From: Arcuatula senhousia
Lineage: Eukaryota > Mollusca > Bivalvia > Mytilida > Mytilidae
Direction: 5' to 3'
Assembly: GCA_963971305.1 (NCBI GenBank)
Contig: OZ020303.1
Coordinates: 40,908,106 to 40,972,105 of the forward strand
DNA: 64,000 bases
Shown one piece after another: positions 53,101 to 62,028 of this stretch. Position 1 is the stretch's first letter. Every line of letters begins with the position of its first letter. The position numbers were made by a program, and so were the translations under genes. The notes under the pieces were generated by a model that worked only from the letters and a program-made list of their open reading frames with translations, searched no databases and was not told where the DNA came from.

Positions 53101-53408
53101 TTTGTCATGTTCTTGTTGGTGTTTACTGGTTCTGTTTCTGCCCTTTTGGACTTTTGACATTTGGATGCCCCATTAGTACCTATCCGTCTCTTATATATTT
53201 TATACATTAAATTTTCATACAAATATTGAAAGATCAAAATTTTACATCAAACATACATGTACATGACATATGCATGCAAGTTAAAACTTACTGTATCAAT
53301 AGCAACAAAAGTTGCAGATTTAAGAGCAAGCATAAGTGATGGCCATATTGTCTGTATGTTATCCTTGTGGACATCAATAACTGGCACTGTTTCAAAAGTA
53401 GCTGTCAT
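47145..53408 (-). CDS. TOE1: TOE1 orthologue (DEDD deadenylase / snRNA 3'-end trimming), one exon not located
   Basis: Placed coding exons in transcription order: 53408-53292 (ATG, 39 codons), 51992-51952, 51415-51137, [missing], 49914-49655, 48414-48231, 47672-47145 (TGA). Borders are GT/AG with matching phases, except that the step from 51137 to 49914 needs an unseen exon of 3n+1 nt; direct joining would give a stop. Landmarks: [20 protein letters not shown] and the DTE-SG catalytic motif across intron 1, CFKLED and [31 protein letters not shown], and [17 protein letters not shown] zinc finger spans exons 5-6 (C-x8-C-x5-C-x3-H, ending SHDIDL). A basic NLS ([10 protein letters not shown]) and a C-terminal [11 protein letters not shown] follow, the last supplying the final nuclease H/D as in human TOE1. 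Family knowledge: nuclear 3' exonuclease that trims snRNA tails. A polypyrimidine/CAG acceptor 10 nt before the ATG implies a separate 5' UTR exon. Confidence 0.92.
48486..48700 (+). repeat. Family R2, copy 3, in a TOE1 intron
   Basis: GGTGTGCTATAGCAAGCAGG, AACTGCTTACTCTTTTGGAG and CACCTGAGTTCAC are followed by GTCTGTCCCGTTCTCATTGG. It is the best-preserved copy of the 5' block of this family. It lies antisense to TOE1, in the intron upstream of exon 5. Confidence 0.65.
52316..52393. mobile_element. Foldback/MITE hairpin in TOE1 intron 1
   Basis: The arms GCTAGCCAAGGGTTA-ATCCACT-CTCTTATCT pair across a short ATAAGAAG-like loop, giving a stem of about 35 bp with three or four mismatches. The whole element is 78 bp. 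CTAGCCAAGGG also begins the left end of the 62-63 kb insertion, hinting at relatedness. Confidence 0.7.
52873..53190 (+). repeat. Family R2, copy 4, in TOE1 intron 1
   Basis: A diverged 5' block (GCTGCTTACTTTTGCAGAGC) is followed by ACAACTTGAGTTCGAATTGT, a GTTTTTGTC-rich middle and CCCTTTTGGACTTTTGACAT with TGGATGCCCCATTAGTACCT at the 3' end. A ~90-bp insertion separates the blocks. It provides the 3' end definition for the family. Confidence 0.6.
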
Positions 53409-53609
53409 TTTGTTCAATCTGAAAAAAAAAAAAAAACATATTATACATATTATCTGGTTATATTCCACATCTCATTATTTTCTATTATAACATTGTTTTT
53501 GTATTGACTTTATACATGTTATAACAAATTTGATACAGAAAATTATAATTTACAAAGTTTTAATTTCTAAAATAAGTATCAGAAAAAACGTGTAAAATCT
53601 CCTCAAAAG

Positions 53610-53770
53610 TTTAAGAAATTCATGTATTTACTGACCAGTTTTAGTAAATACACGTATTAACTTGGTGCCTTAGTAAATTCACGTATTTCCTAAATTTCAG
53701 TAAATACATGTATTTACTGATTACACATATTTACTGATTACACATATTTACTGTAACACATACATGTATA
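53610..53770. repeat. Palindrome-rich short tandem repeat upstream of TOE1
   Basis: AGTAAATACATGTATTTACT is a perfect 20-bp palindrome (about 53,699-53,718) within a cluster of GTAAATACACGTATT/TATTTACTGATTACACA words. TATTTACTGATTACACA occurs twice in tandem. The cluster lies in the presumed TOE1 5' UTR intron or promoter region. No protein-binding claim can be made. Confidence 0.6.
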
Positions 53771-54537
53771 TTTTTAAAACCTCACATAGAAATTTCTACA
53801 AATTTGTGTAAAAGAACAAAAATGGGATATACTTTTGATTTTTATAATAAATTAAAACATGGGGTCACGGTAACTCCATTTGGAAACATTTAAGGAATAC
53901 TGAATTTTCTAATAAATTTCTTTGTAAAAATTAGTTACACTTTTTCCTGCCAGTTATCTCCCCTGAAATTAGATTTTTTGCTTGATATCTTTTGAAGTGT
54001 TTATCCTGTAAATTTTTTTATCAATAAATAATATGAAAATTATAGGCAGTGCCTAAATGCGAGCACAGCATAATTCTGTTCAATAAAAAAAAATTGATTT
54101 CGAAACGATGCAGTCAAATAAGATCTGAAACCATCATAGTTATTTTTGTTTTGGTTAATTTTCTAGAACGTTCAATTTGGGACGAAATCCTAGGCACGAT
54201 TCAACACTAAATAGAAAAGTAAGAAAAAATCGATTAAAATTTGGTTACTACAAAAAATGTAGCAACTTGTCGTCATCAGAATATTTTCTCTTTTTACATT
54301 AATAAATAGATAATTTTTTGGAATGTGACTAGCAAAATGGGTAATTATTTTCAAATACACTCTGTTCCTGTTAAAATTTGAGAGCCTTTCCGGACCATGA
54401 AAAATCAATATCAGCATTAGGCAAATTTTTCGCAGGAACAAATACCGTAGAGCTCTCCACTTGCGAGCTGTGCTAGCTATATTCTATAATAATAAAGAAA
54501 TAAATTTTATATCATTTATGCTGTAGCAAGTCTTTAA

Positions 54538-54922
54538 CCCTCTTGCTGCCAAAAGGACATATGTGTCCACTACCGGCTCGCTGCCAAAGGGACATATGTG
54601 TCCACTACCGGTTCGCTGCCACACGGACATATGTGTCCATCAGACCAAAATATTACATGCAACTAAATCATTCCTGATAATTAAACACACTCGTTCAAAA
54701 CATAAAAGAGCGGCATTTTATGACAGAAAAATATCTAACAAACAATATGGAATCGAATATAAAAGTTGTTTTCAATTTATTGTTACCGTAGCAACGTCAT
54801 AAATAAAAAAGACGTCATATTTCATCAAACATTGTCAAAGATCCTGGCGTATCGCTATTGTAACGTCACAACATTGTGGCGTTGGCGACGTCATTCAAAA
54901 TTTTAATATGGCAGCAAGAGGG
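54538..54922. mobile_element. TTAA-flanked MITE (piggyBac-like), 385 bp
   Basis: The element is bounded by CCCTCTTGCTGCCA and TGGCAGCAAGAGGG, perfect inverted repeats, with TTAA directly outside on both sides (54,534-54,537 and 54,923-54,926). A TTAA target and CCC-starting ends are the piggyBac hallmark. At its left end are three 35-bp tandem units starting at 54,545, 54,580 and 54,615, each with GGACATATGTGTCC. It has no transposase. The ORF at 54,563-54,802 is an artefact. Confidence 0.85.
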
Positions 54923-54926
54923 TTAA

Positions 54927-55189
54927 AACTGAAATAAAGGCAAAAAATTTGCAAGATGAATGAAAAAGATGCTCTGTTTTATAACCCCCAGCCTCCTTAA
55001 GGCTACAATATTTATTTCTAAGTTTTTCCAGGCCAGACTATTTATCTACAAAAACTGCCACTGGCTGTCGCCCATCTCTCGGAATCTAAATTTTGGTCAT
55101 CCCCTAAGCACAGGGGCTTGCCTACAGTAGAAAAATATATAATCCCTTCTGTGAGATATATTTTTGTGTGTGTTACTTTGTTACGCAAA
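54927..55189. other. Short non-coding gap before the retrotransposon
   Basis: AT-rich host-like sequence up to the point where G-rich gag sequence starts (about 55,190-55,200). No LTR, primer-binding site or gag N-terminus is recognisable here. Confidence 0.5.
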
Positions 55190-55195
55190 CACAAC

Positions 55196-55912
55196 ATGTC
55201 TTATTGGGAACTAGTTGAAAAACTGGAAAGGCGCTTTTGGTTTAGGGAGCTCCCAGAAACAGCTCAGGTGCAGTTTAACAATGCACGGCAGTCTCCGGAG
55301 GAATCCTTAGAGGACTGGGCGGACAGGGTCTTGTCCCTGGCCACCCGGGCCTTCCAGGACCTCCCGGAGGCCCACTTGAACCAGCAAGCAGTGGTAAGGT
55401 TCTGCCAAGGGGCAGTGGATAAAGAGGCGGGTAGTTATGCCTCTAACATTCGCCCACAAACTGTTGATGAGGCAATAGATAAAATGAAATGGCACCAACA
55501 CAATCACCAGGCCATTTATGGGCGCCCAACCCGGAAAGAGGTAAAGCAAATATCTGAGAGAGGGGATCATACCGACGGGGAGAAAAGCGTTTTTGCCCTA
55601 GGGGAGGGGATAAATTCCACAAGTCAAAAACATGAGAAACGGTTGGGGAGTTTAGAATCTGAAGTGGGGAGGCTTGCAAAAACAATGGAGGGAGTTCTCG
55701 AGGAACTCAAGAGGGGCCGGAGTGGGTGGTCCAGGTCCCAGTCAACGAGTCCCTCCCCTAGAAGGGAGCAGGGGTGTTTCCACTGTGGGGATCCGGGACA
55801 TTTCAAGAGGGAATGCCCGAAGCTCATGGGGTCACCGAAGGTAGAGAGGCGGGTCACATTCCAAGAACAACAGGGGGCTTTAAACTTCAGGGGGGCAACT
55901 CAAGAGGCCTGA
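55196..55912 (+). CDS. gag: Gag, N-terminally truncated, with zinc knuckle
   Basis: The first ATG in frame is at 55,196. The protein begins in the middle of a retrotransposon capsid domain ([13 protein letters not shown], then [20 protein letters not shown]), with roughly the first hundred-plus residues expected for this family lacking. A predicted coiled stretch ([20 protein letters not shown]) and an Arg/Ser-rich linker follow. A nucleocapsid zinc knuckle lies at 55,775-55,816 (C-x2-C-x4-H-x4-[15 protein letters not shown]). The frame closes with TGA at 55,910-55,912, after the slippery site. Gag packages element RNA in cytoplasmic particles; this copy could not make a complete capsid by itself. 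Confidence 0.85.
   Translation: MSYWELVEKLERRFWFRELPETAQVQFNNARQSPEESLEDWADRVLSLATRAFQDLPEAHLNQQAVVRFCQGAVDKEAGSYASNIRPQTVDEAIDKMKWHQHNHQAIYGRPTRKEVKQISERGDHTDGEKSVFALGEGINSTSQKHEKRLGSLESEVGRLAKTMEGVLEELKRGRSGWSRSQSTSPSPRREQGCFHCGDPGHFKRECPKLMGSPKVERRVTFQEQQGALNFRGATQEA
55879..55885 (+). promoter_or_regulatory. UUUAAAC -1 ribosomal frameshift heptamer
   Basis: The heptamer is in the correct register (U UUA AAC in the gag frame) and lies 24 nt upstream of the gag stop. Slipping back one base leads directly into the 4.4-kb pol frame (LQGGNSRG). U UUA AAC is one of the most efficient known -1 slippery heptamers. Confidence 0.85.
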
Positions 55913-58900
55913 GTGAGCCCCTCCAACCACAGAACGGTCTCAGCAAAGACAAAACCCAATCATTGACACAGGAAAAAACTGGGATATGGAAAACCCCGGA
56001 AGTGAGGGAGATTACCATGGAGGCCCCCGACTCGGGCCCCCTAGCCACAGTCAGGGTGATACAGGGGGGCGTGCCTGACCCGTGTGAGGGATGGGGCTCG
56101 CTAGCTGTCGACTCCCATGCCGAAGGGGGGTTCATGCTTCGGAGTGTAGGCCCGGAAGCGGTTACAGACTCTGATGACTCTGAAACTGAGTCTGACGGGG
56201 AGGGGGACGATACTATGGTTGGTATAGAGGTGGTGGGTCATACACTTGAAGGGCCCCACCCATTGAACACCCCGGAAGTCCCTGAGGAGCCCGTCTCCAT
56301 ATTGAAACTGTCCAATGGGGCAATGTTTAGGGTCCCTATTAGAGTCCAGGGGGTCCCTTTACAAGCAGTGGTGGACACTGCAGCTCAAGTCACATTGGTA
56401 TCTGAGGAATTTTACAAATCTCTAGATAACGCCCCACCCATACGTAGGGAAGTGGTCATGAACACCGCAGGCAAGGGAATGCAAATGAACGGGTTCATTG
56501 CAGGCCCCTTTGAGGTAGGATTGGGGTCGAAGAGTTTTTCGGTGGATTTGTATGTAGCACCGATCGGGGATGAAATGTTGTTAGGGCTAGATTTCTTAGA
56601 GCCACATGGGGTATCTTTACATCTCAAGGAGAGACATCTCCATATCAAGGATGAGATTATCCAGATGTCGTGGGGAAAGGGGGGCTCAGTGACTGAGGAT
56701 TGGGAGATAGGGGTGTCTTTGGTCCAAGGGTGTAGAGTACCACCCAATTCTGTAATGAGAATAGGGGCTAAACTGAGCAAACCCATTAAGGAAAACTTTA
56801 TCATCCGCGCTTGCACCACCGAACAGAATGTGCTAATTCCTCGAACCTTGCATAAAGGGGGGGAAGAACCGGTGGTGTGCTTGATCAACCCCACAGACCA
56901 TCACATTGAGGTAGGGAGGGGGTTGGTTCTCTCCTACGCGGAGGAGGTGCGGCCAGGGGAGGAGGAAATTATTGTCCAGCAGGTTTCCCGCGCGGAAGGG
57001 GAACTGCCAGGGGAAGGGGAAAAGGCCCTCCCAGAGCATTTGGCCGGGTTGTTCGAAAAATCAAGGGGGGAGTTAGCTGAACCAGAGCAACAAGCCCTCC
57101 GCGACCTCTTATGTGAATTTGAGGACGTTTTTGCAAAGAACGAGTTTGACCTGGGGCGTTTTGAAGCTATTCATCACACCATAGACACGGGGGATAATAA
57201 ACCCATTAAGCAGCGCATGAGGCGCACGCCCTTGGGGTTCGCAGGGGAGGAGGAGGCCCAGTTGAAGAAGATGTTAGGGGCGGGGGTGATCCAACCGTCG
57301 GTGTCTGAATGGGCCTCTGCGCCAGTTCTGATTCGGAAGCGTTGTGGATCGGTTCGTTGGTGCGTGGATTACCGTGCACTCAACGCTAAAACCACGAAGG
57401 ACGTTTTCCCCCTGCCTCTGGTGGAGGAGTGCTTAGATACCCTGGCGGGTAATATATGGTACTCTAAATTGGACGCCAATTCGGCGTATTGGCAGGTCAA
57501 AATTAAACCGGAGGATAGGCCCAAAACAGCGTTCATAACCAAGTATGGTCTGTTCGAGTTTGCCCGAATGGCTTTTGGCTTGTGCAACTCCCCAGCCACC
57601 TATGCAAGGGTTATTGACCTGGTCCTGAGGGGGCTGAATTGGAAGTTGGTCCTGGCTTTCTTGGACGATATCTTGGTCTTGGGGAGGGATTTTGATGGGC
57701 ACCTGGAGAATCTCCGTGCAGTGCTCATCAGATTCAGGGAATACGGGTTGAAGCTCAAGCCCAAGAAATGTGAACTTTTCCAGAAAAGGGTTGAATTCCT
57801 GGGTAGGGTAGTGGGACCAGAGGGGATGCAAATTGGTCCAGGCTACGTCCATGATATCGAACAGTGGCCACGGCCAACCTCCACTAAAGAGGTGGAGCGG
57901 TTCCTGGGATTCACCAACTACCATAGGGGGTTTATAAAAAACTACAGTCAATTAGCTCTACCCCTTCAGGCCCTGACGGGAAAAAGGTCCTACCAGTGGG
58001 GGGAGGAACAAGAAAAAGCATTCAAGGCCCTCAGACAGGCGATGGTAGAGGCACCAGTGCTCGCGTTGCCCAATGCCCATGATCCCTTCATCCTTGATAC
58101 CGATGCGTCGGACAAGTCAATTGGGGCAGAACTGCTGCAGGTGCAGGGGGGACAAGAACGGGCGGTATCATATGCCAGTCTGACACTGACCCCTGAACAG
58201 CAGAAGTATTGCACCACTCGTAAAGAGTTACTAGCTATTGTGAGGTTCACTCGCCAGTTCCGTCACTATTTAATGGGGAGGCATTTCACGGTCAGGACTG
58301 ATCACCACAGTTTGACCTGGCTCATGAATTTTAAGGAACCCCAGGGGCAACTGGCTAGGTGGCTTGAGGAATTAAGTCAATTCGACATGGAAATTCAGTA
58401 CAGGGAAGGAAAACGCCACACAAACGCTGACGCACTAAGCCGTCTTCCAGGGGGAGGGCCCTGTCCTGGGTTTAAAGTAGGGACAAAGCTTCAGGATCTG
58501 CCATGTGGGGGGTGTGCATACTGTACACGGGCTGAGAACAATTGGGCCATGTTCGACAAAGACGTGGACGATGTAATCCCACTTTCTCAAGGGAAGATAG
58601 CTACTGAGTCAGGGGTAACTCCAAGGGTATCAGAGGTGTGGGTTACCTCGGGGGATGTGGGCGTAAAGGTGCAGTGGGATCCATTGCCCAGCGTGGGAGT
58701 GGTCCGTGAGGAGGTGGGAGTTAGTTTACAGGGCCCGGGTAGTGCTGAACTTAAGGAGGGTCAACGGCAGGACCAAAATTTAACCTGGGTAATAAACTGG
58801 CTAGAAAACAACGTAGAGCCCAGGGAGGGGGAGGTGTTGGCCGGGGAGGCTCAATCGAAATATTATTGGGTGAATAGAGAGCTATTTGAGTTGGTGGACG

Positions 58901-60276
58901 GGATCCTCTGGAAGAAGGGGGATGACAAATATCCCCCAAGGCGGGTGGTACCCAAGGGGCTCCAAGCAAGAGTGTTGAGTCTGTGCCACGACCCTCCCCT
59001 AGCCGGACACCAGGGGATAGAAAGGACTACGGGGCGAGTAAAGGGAAGTTTTTATTGGAGGGGTGTAAGTAAAGATGTGGGCAGGTATGTCAAGGGTTGT
59101 TCGGAGTGCAACCAGAACAAGAAGGCAACGGTGGCTGCCCGACACCCAATGATCTCTTATCATGCGGGGGAGGTAATGGAAAAGGTACACCTTGATTTCA
59201 TAGGGCCCCTTCCCAAAACTGAACAGGGTAACGAACATATACTCATGATGATCGATCAGTTCACCAAGTGGGTAGAGTGCATCCCCCTGCCTTCCCAGGG
59301 GGCGGAAGAAACCGCTAGGGCTGCGGTGAATCAATTCTTCTCCAGGTTTGGGTGCCCTTTCCAGGTCTTCACGGACCAGGGCCGGAACTTCGAGTCTGCC
59401 CTGTTCAGAGCTATGTGTGACCTGTTGCACATCCATAAATCGCGGACCACGCCTTACCGACCGTCGGCCAACGGGCAAATAGAGCGCTGTAACCGGACGT
59501 TGATGGCTGCGGTTCGTTGTTTCGTGGGGAAAAATCAGAAGGTGTGGGATCAGTACCTCCCTCAACTGGGAGGGGCATTGCGAGCATCGGTAAATAGGAG
59601 CACAGGGTTCACACCTAACATGATGATGTTAGGGAGGGAGGTCAACCTACCGGCGGAGTTAATGTATGGGGAGCCGGGAGAGGGGAAGGAAGGGGACCCA
59701 GAACAGTATGTGGAAGGGTTAAAAGGGGCTTTGGAGGGGGCGCACAGTGTGGCGAGGGATAACCTGAAGTTGGCTCAGAGGCGTATGAAAAGGGATTATG
59801 ACGTAAAGGTGCGGGTGAGGGAGTACCTTCCCGGGGACCTGGTGTACCAGTTGGACACCGCAACCGTTAAAGGCAAAAGTAGGAAGTTAAGCCCATCTTG
59901 GAAGGGACCAGGGGTCATATTGAAGCGTATTACCCCCTATCTGTACAGGGTCAAACTGAAAAAAGCTGTATTTACGGCTAACCACGATAGGTTGAAATTG
60001 TGTGAAGACAGGGTGGTCCCCGTGTGGGCGCAAAAACTCAGCACCGAAGTTCGGGAGGGTAGGGTCAGTGAGGACATGCCCGAGGTCATGGTGGGTGGGA
60101 AGGTGTACTGTACTTGTAGGAGACCATGTCAGGGGAAGTTTATGGTCCAGTGTGAGGGCTGCAAGGAGTGGTTTCACGGTGGGTGTGTTGGAGTGACACC
60201 TGAGGAGGCAGAGAGTATGGGGGATTACATCTGTCCGGGGTGTCAGCTGCAGCCACGGTTCAAGTTGGACATGTAA
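55879..60276 (+). CDS. pol: Pol polyprotein: protease, RT, RNase H, integrase, PHD finger
   Basis: It is read in the -1 frame from the slippery site; the open frame extends upstream to a GTG at 55,774 but no ATG start is needed. The protease active-site region at 56,371 reads [11 protein letters not shown] (Ala where Gly is usual), with LLGLDFL at about 56,580. [13 protein letters not shown] at 57,352 and FLDDIL at 57,658. RNase H: LDTDASD at 58,093 through NADALSRL at 58,440. Integrase: an HHCC zinc domain ([10 protein letters not shown] ... CSECNQNK, 58,984-59,130), then catalytic D at 59,194, D at 59,374 and E at 59,482 (D,D35E spacing). A GPY/F-type module follows ([19 protein letters not shown], about 59,896-59,960). 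The tail is a PHD finger (60,103-60,249). All catalytic residues except the protease Gly are present. The stop is TAA at 60,274-60,276. Confidence 0.95.
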   Translation, partial: FKLQGGNSRGLSEPLQPQNGLSKDKTQSLTQEKTGIWKTPEVREITMEAPDSGPLATVRVIQGGVPDPCEGWGSLAVDSHAEGGFMLRSVGPEAVTDSDDSETESDGEGDDTMVGIEVVGHTLEGPHPLNTPEVPEEPVSILKLSNGAMFRVPIRVQGVPLQAVVDTAAQVTLVSEEFYKSLDNAPPIRREVVMNTAGKGMQMNGFIAGPFEVGLGSKSFSVDLYVAPIGDEMLLGLDFLEPHGVSLHLKERHLHIKDEIIQMSWGKGGSVTEDWEIGVSLVQGCRVPPNSVMRIGAKLSKPIKENFIIRACTTEQNVLIPRTLHKGGEEPVVCLINPTDHHIEVGRGLVLSYAEEVRPGEEEIIVQQVSRAEGELPGEGEKALPEHLAGLFEKSRGELAEPEQQALRDLLCEFEDVFAKNEFDLGRFEAIHHTIDTGDNKPIKQRMRRTPLGFAGEEEAQLKKMLGAGVIQPSVSEWASAPVLIRKRCGSVRWCVDYRALNAKTTKDVFPLPLVEECLDTLAGNIWYSKLDANSAYWQVKIKPEDRPKTAFITKYGLFEFARMAFGLCNSPATYARVIDLVLRGLNWKLVLAFLDDILVLGRDFDGHLENLRAVLIRFREYGLKLKPKKCELFQKRVEFLGRVVGPEGMQIGPGYVHDIEQWPRPTSTKEVERFLGFTNYHRGFIKNYSQLALPLQALTGKRSYQWGEEQEKAFKALRQAMVEAPVLALPNAHDPFILDTDASDKSIGAELLQVQGGQERAVSYASLTLTPEQQKYCTTRKELLAIVRFTRQFRHYLMGRHFTVRTDHHSLTWLMNFKEPQGQLARWLEELSQFDMEIQYREGKRHTNADALSRLPGGGPCPGFKVGTKLQDLPCGGCAYCTRAENNWAMFDKDVDDVIPLSQGKIATESGVTPRVSEVWVTSGDVGVKVQWDPLPSVGVVREEVGVSLQGPGSAELKEGQRQDQNLTWVINWLENNVEPREGEVLAGEAQSKYYWVNRELFELVDGILWKKGDDKYPPRRVVPKGLQARVLSLCHDPPLAGHQGIERTTGRVKGSFYWRGVSKDVGRYVKGCSECNQNKKATVAARHPMISYHAGEVMEKVHLDFIGPLPKTEQGNEHILMMIDQFTKWVECIPLPSQGAEETARAAVNQFFSRFGCPFQVFTDQGRNFESALFRAMCDLLHIHKSRTTPYRPSANGQIERCNRTLMAAVRCFVGKNQKVWDQYLPQLGGALRASVNRSTGFTPNMMMLGREVNLPAELMYGEPGEGKEGDPEQYVEGLKGALEGAHSVARDNLKLAQRRMKRDYDVKVRVREYLPGDLVYQLDTATVKGKSRKLSPSWKGPGVILKRITPYLYRVKLKKAVFTANHDRLKLCEDRVVPVWAQKLSTEVREGRVSEDMPEVMVGGKVYCTCRRPCQGKFMVQCEGCKEWFHGGCVGVTPEEAESMGDYICPGCQLQPRFKLDM
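55889..55922 (+). promoter_or_regulatory. Candidate frameshift-stimulating hairpin
   Basis: AGGGG at 55,889-55,893 can pair with CCCCT at 55,918-55,922, and CTCA (55,899-55,902) with TGAG (55,910-55,913). The spacer from the slippery site is 3-5 nt. This is the usual place for a frameshift stimulator. A pseudoknot with downstream bases is possible but was not worked out. Confidence 0.5.
60103..60249 (+). other. PHD finger at the integrase C-terminus
   Basis: Canonical Cys4-His-Cys3 order: [23 protein letters not shown], then YICPGC. The aromatic residue before the metal-binding His (EWFH) and the FMVQCE strand are like those of H3K4me3-reading PHD fingers of the PHF8/CFP1 type (family knowledge). 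It takes the place of the chromodomain found on chromovirus integrases, so guidance to modified histones is the natural inference. Confidence 0.9.
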
Positions 60277-60326
60277 GGGGTGCAGTCCACAAGGGGAATG
60301 AGGGGGATAATTATAGTTATTGTAAT

Positions 60327-60364
60327 CGGGCGCAGGGCTGTCTATTCAGGACACCCTGTGCCCG
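60327..60364 (+). promoter_or_regulatory. Stem-loop between pol and ORF3
   Basis: CGGGCGCAGGG (60,327-60,337) pairs with CCCTGTGCCCG (60,354-60,364) with one G-U pair. The stem extends as TGTC (60,339-60,342) with GACA (60,350-60,353) after one bulged base, giving a ~15-bp stem and a 7-nt loop. It lies 50 nt after the pol stop and directly before the polypyrimidine tract. The role is unknown; it could affect splicing, export or reinitiation. Confidence 0.75.
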
Positions 60365-60388
60365 GTTTTTTGTTTTTTTCTTTTACAG
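60365..60388 (+). promoter_or_regulatory. Splice-acceptor-like site at the ORF3 start codon
   Basis: A near-continuous T/C tract ends in TTTTACAG, and the next base starts the ORF3 ATG at 60,389. This is a textbook 3' splice site. It implies ORF3 is translated from a spliced subgenomic RNA, as env is in retroviruses. The donor would be in the lost 5' leader. Confidence 0.75.
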
Positions 60389-62028
60389 ATGGCAGATGTC
60401 TTAGAACTGGTGGACAGTGGGAGTGAGACCTTCCTCACTGCTGAGTGTGAGGAAGGGTACTCCTCGGCCGGGGAGGTGGCCGAGATAGTGGAGGAGGTGG
60501 AGGAGATGGCTTGGGTCTCCGAGGCGGAACAGGCTCCGGTACCGCTGGCCTCGCGGCCAGAGGGGGCTCTGGTACCACCGGAGCCTTCAACAGTGGACCA
60601 GCGGAGGCCCAAGAAGAAGAAGAACAGGGGGAGGAAGCGGAGCGGAGCCGCACGGAGGGCCAGGAGGGCAGAGGAAGAAGGACGCCGTGCGGCTGCGGTG
60701 GTAAGTGGGGGACATGGGGGGTCTTGGCCCTCTGTGTCGCCGAGTGGGGGGGGAGCTGGTGGAGAGGGGGCAGTTTGCCTGTCCCCTGATGCCAGTGAGC
60801 CCTCCTGGGTTCAGGGGCAGGGCAGAGGTGGTGGTGGTTTTGGGCTCCCCAGTTGGGTCGAACCCAAAACTGGGGCCGTCGGGGGAGACCGGGTGGTGTT
60901 AGAGGCATCACCCAGTAGCTCCTCCGACATGCTGTGTCAGATGGTGGAGTGTGGGGCGAGGGTCTTAGATCTCCGGGAGCATTGCCTTCACGAGCACATC
61001 CCGGAGATCTTCTCCAATCTGACCCAAGTGGGGGATGACCTGGGAAGGGTCAGGATGTCTGCCCTGCGGACTATCCTGAGGGTGTTAGGGGGGCCCGGGA
61101 GGGGCTCGTTTGCCTACGTGGCAGACTTGTTGGCTACCCTGGGAACCCTGGAGGGCCAATCCGTAGAACTCGAGGAGGTAGAGGCAATGAGGGAGGTATG
61201 TCAGGTGGGGGAATGGGAGATTCCTACGGAGTTCTCTCTGAACCCCCCTAACTCACCTGCAGTTCTTATGAACTGGAGGGCCCTCATTGAGACGCTGGGT
61301 CTCTTGCCTGTCTCCAAGAGGGAAGCGGTTCAGTCTCTCCGGTTTCCCAGGGGGTCAGGTAAGGTAGTAAGTCCTCGGAGTCCTCCGACAAAAAGGCTTA
61401 ACCAGAGTCTGTCGGAGGGATCTGAGGACCCGGCGCGAGTGGTGGTCCTGGCCAATGCACCGGTGCTCAAACGGGTCCTCAGTGGAGGACGGGACGTCCG
61501 ACCGAAGCCACAACCTCTGATGTCGCTTCGACTGGAACGGTCCCGGCCTGTTGTGCCCCCGCAAGCACCGGGAGTTGGTCGGGGTAAACCCAACCCCAGG
61601 GTAGGGGGAGGTGATCAGGAACCTCGGCAACAGACGGCCTGGGCAGGGGTTGAGCCTCCGGAATTGGTCCCACGTGGGATGGACTGCCATTTCCACCTGG
61701 ACCGGTCCCTCCGGAGACTCGGCCTCAGCCCCAGAACAGGCGTGGCCCAGTTCTTATCCCGTCCTCCGGTGCCCCCGCCTGTGCAGCCAGTTAAACTGGT
61801 GGGAGGGGTATTGGTGTACTGTGACCCCAAGACGTGGCCAGAAGACCCGGGAAAGGTGGCTCTCCCTCCAGGGTTCGTGATGGCAGTGGGAGTTCACCCC
61901 TCGCATGCCAGGGAGTTTGACGACGCGCGTCATGCTCAGCTGGAGCGACTGGTGAACTCACCGGCTGTTGCTGCCCTGGGGGAGATTGGGGTAGATTGCG
62001 GTGAGGGGGCGAAAGCCTTCGAGCTGCA
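60389..62028 (+). pseudogene. ORF3, 5' part: novel N-terminal region plus first half of a TatD-family nuclease
   Basis: It starts at an ATG right after the acceptor-like site. Residues about 1-60 are acidic (EIVEEVEEM). Residues about 70-100 are strongly basic (RPKKKKNRGRKRSGAARRAR), a likely nuclear-localisation or nucleic-acid-binding segment. About 100-180 is Gly/Pro/Ser-rich. About 185-320 is compact and probably helical (MLCQMVECGARVLDLREHC...), with no family I recognise. From about residue 430 a TatD-type TIM-barrel hydrolase begins: GMDCHFHLD (metal His codons at 61,688 and 61,694), VGVHPSHA, and LGEIGVDCG (metal Glu codon at 61,982). A transposon interrupts the ORF at 62,029, and translation then ends at 62,057-62,059. 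TatD proteins are Mg-dependent DNases with 3'-5' exonuclease and AP-endonuclease activities (family knowledge). Confidence 0.85.

Noticed and set aside
54563..54802. 79-codon ORF upstream of the retroelement
   Set aside because: It lies wholly in the TTAA-flanked MITE and translates its minisatellite.
55307..55857. Several long minus-strand ORFs opposite gag and pol
   Set aside because: They are shadow frames of G-rich coding DNA with no domain. The same applies to the minus ORFs across 56.4-62.1 kb.
55190..60276. Steamer, the known bivalve transmissible-cancer retroelement
   Set aside because: As I recall it, Steamer has a single gag-pol ORF and lacks a PHD finger and a TatD ORF. The architecture here differs, so I did not assign that name.
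60327..60370. Bacterial-type intrinsic terminator (hairpin then T-run)
   Set aside because: The host is a eukaryote and the T-run belongs to a polypyrimidine tract ending in CAG, so a splice acceptor is the better reading.
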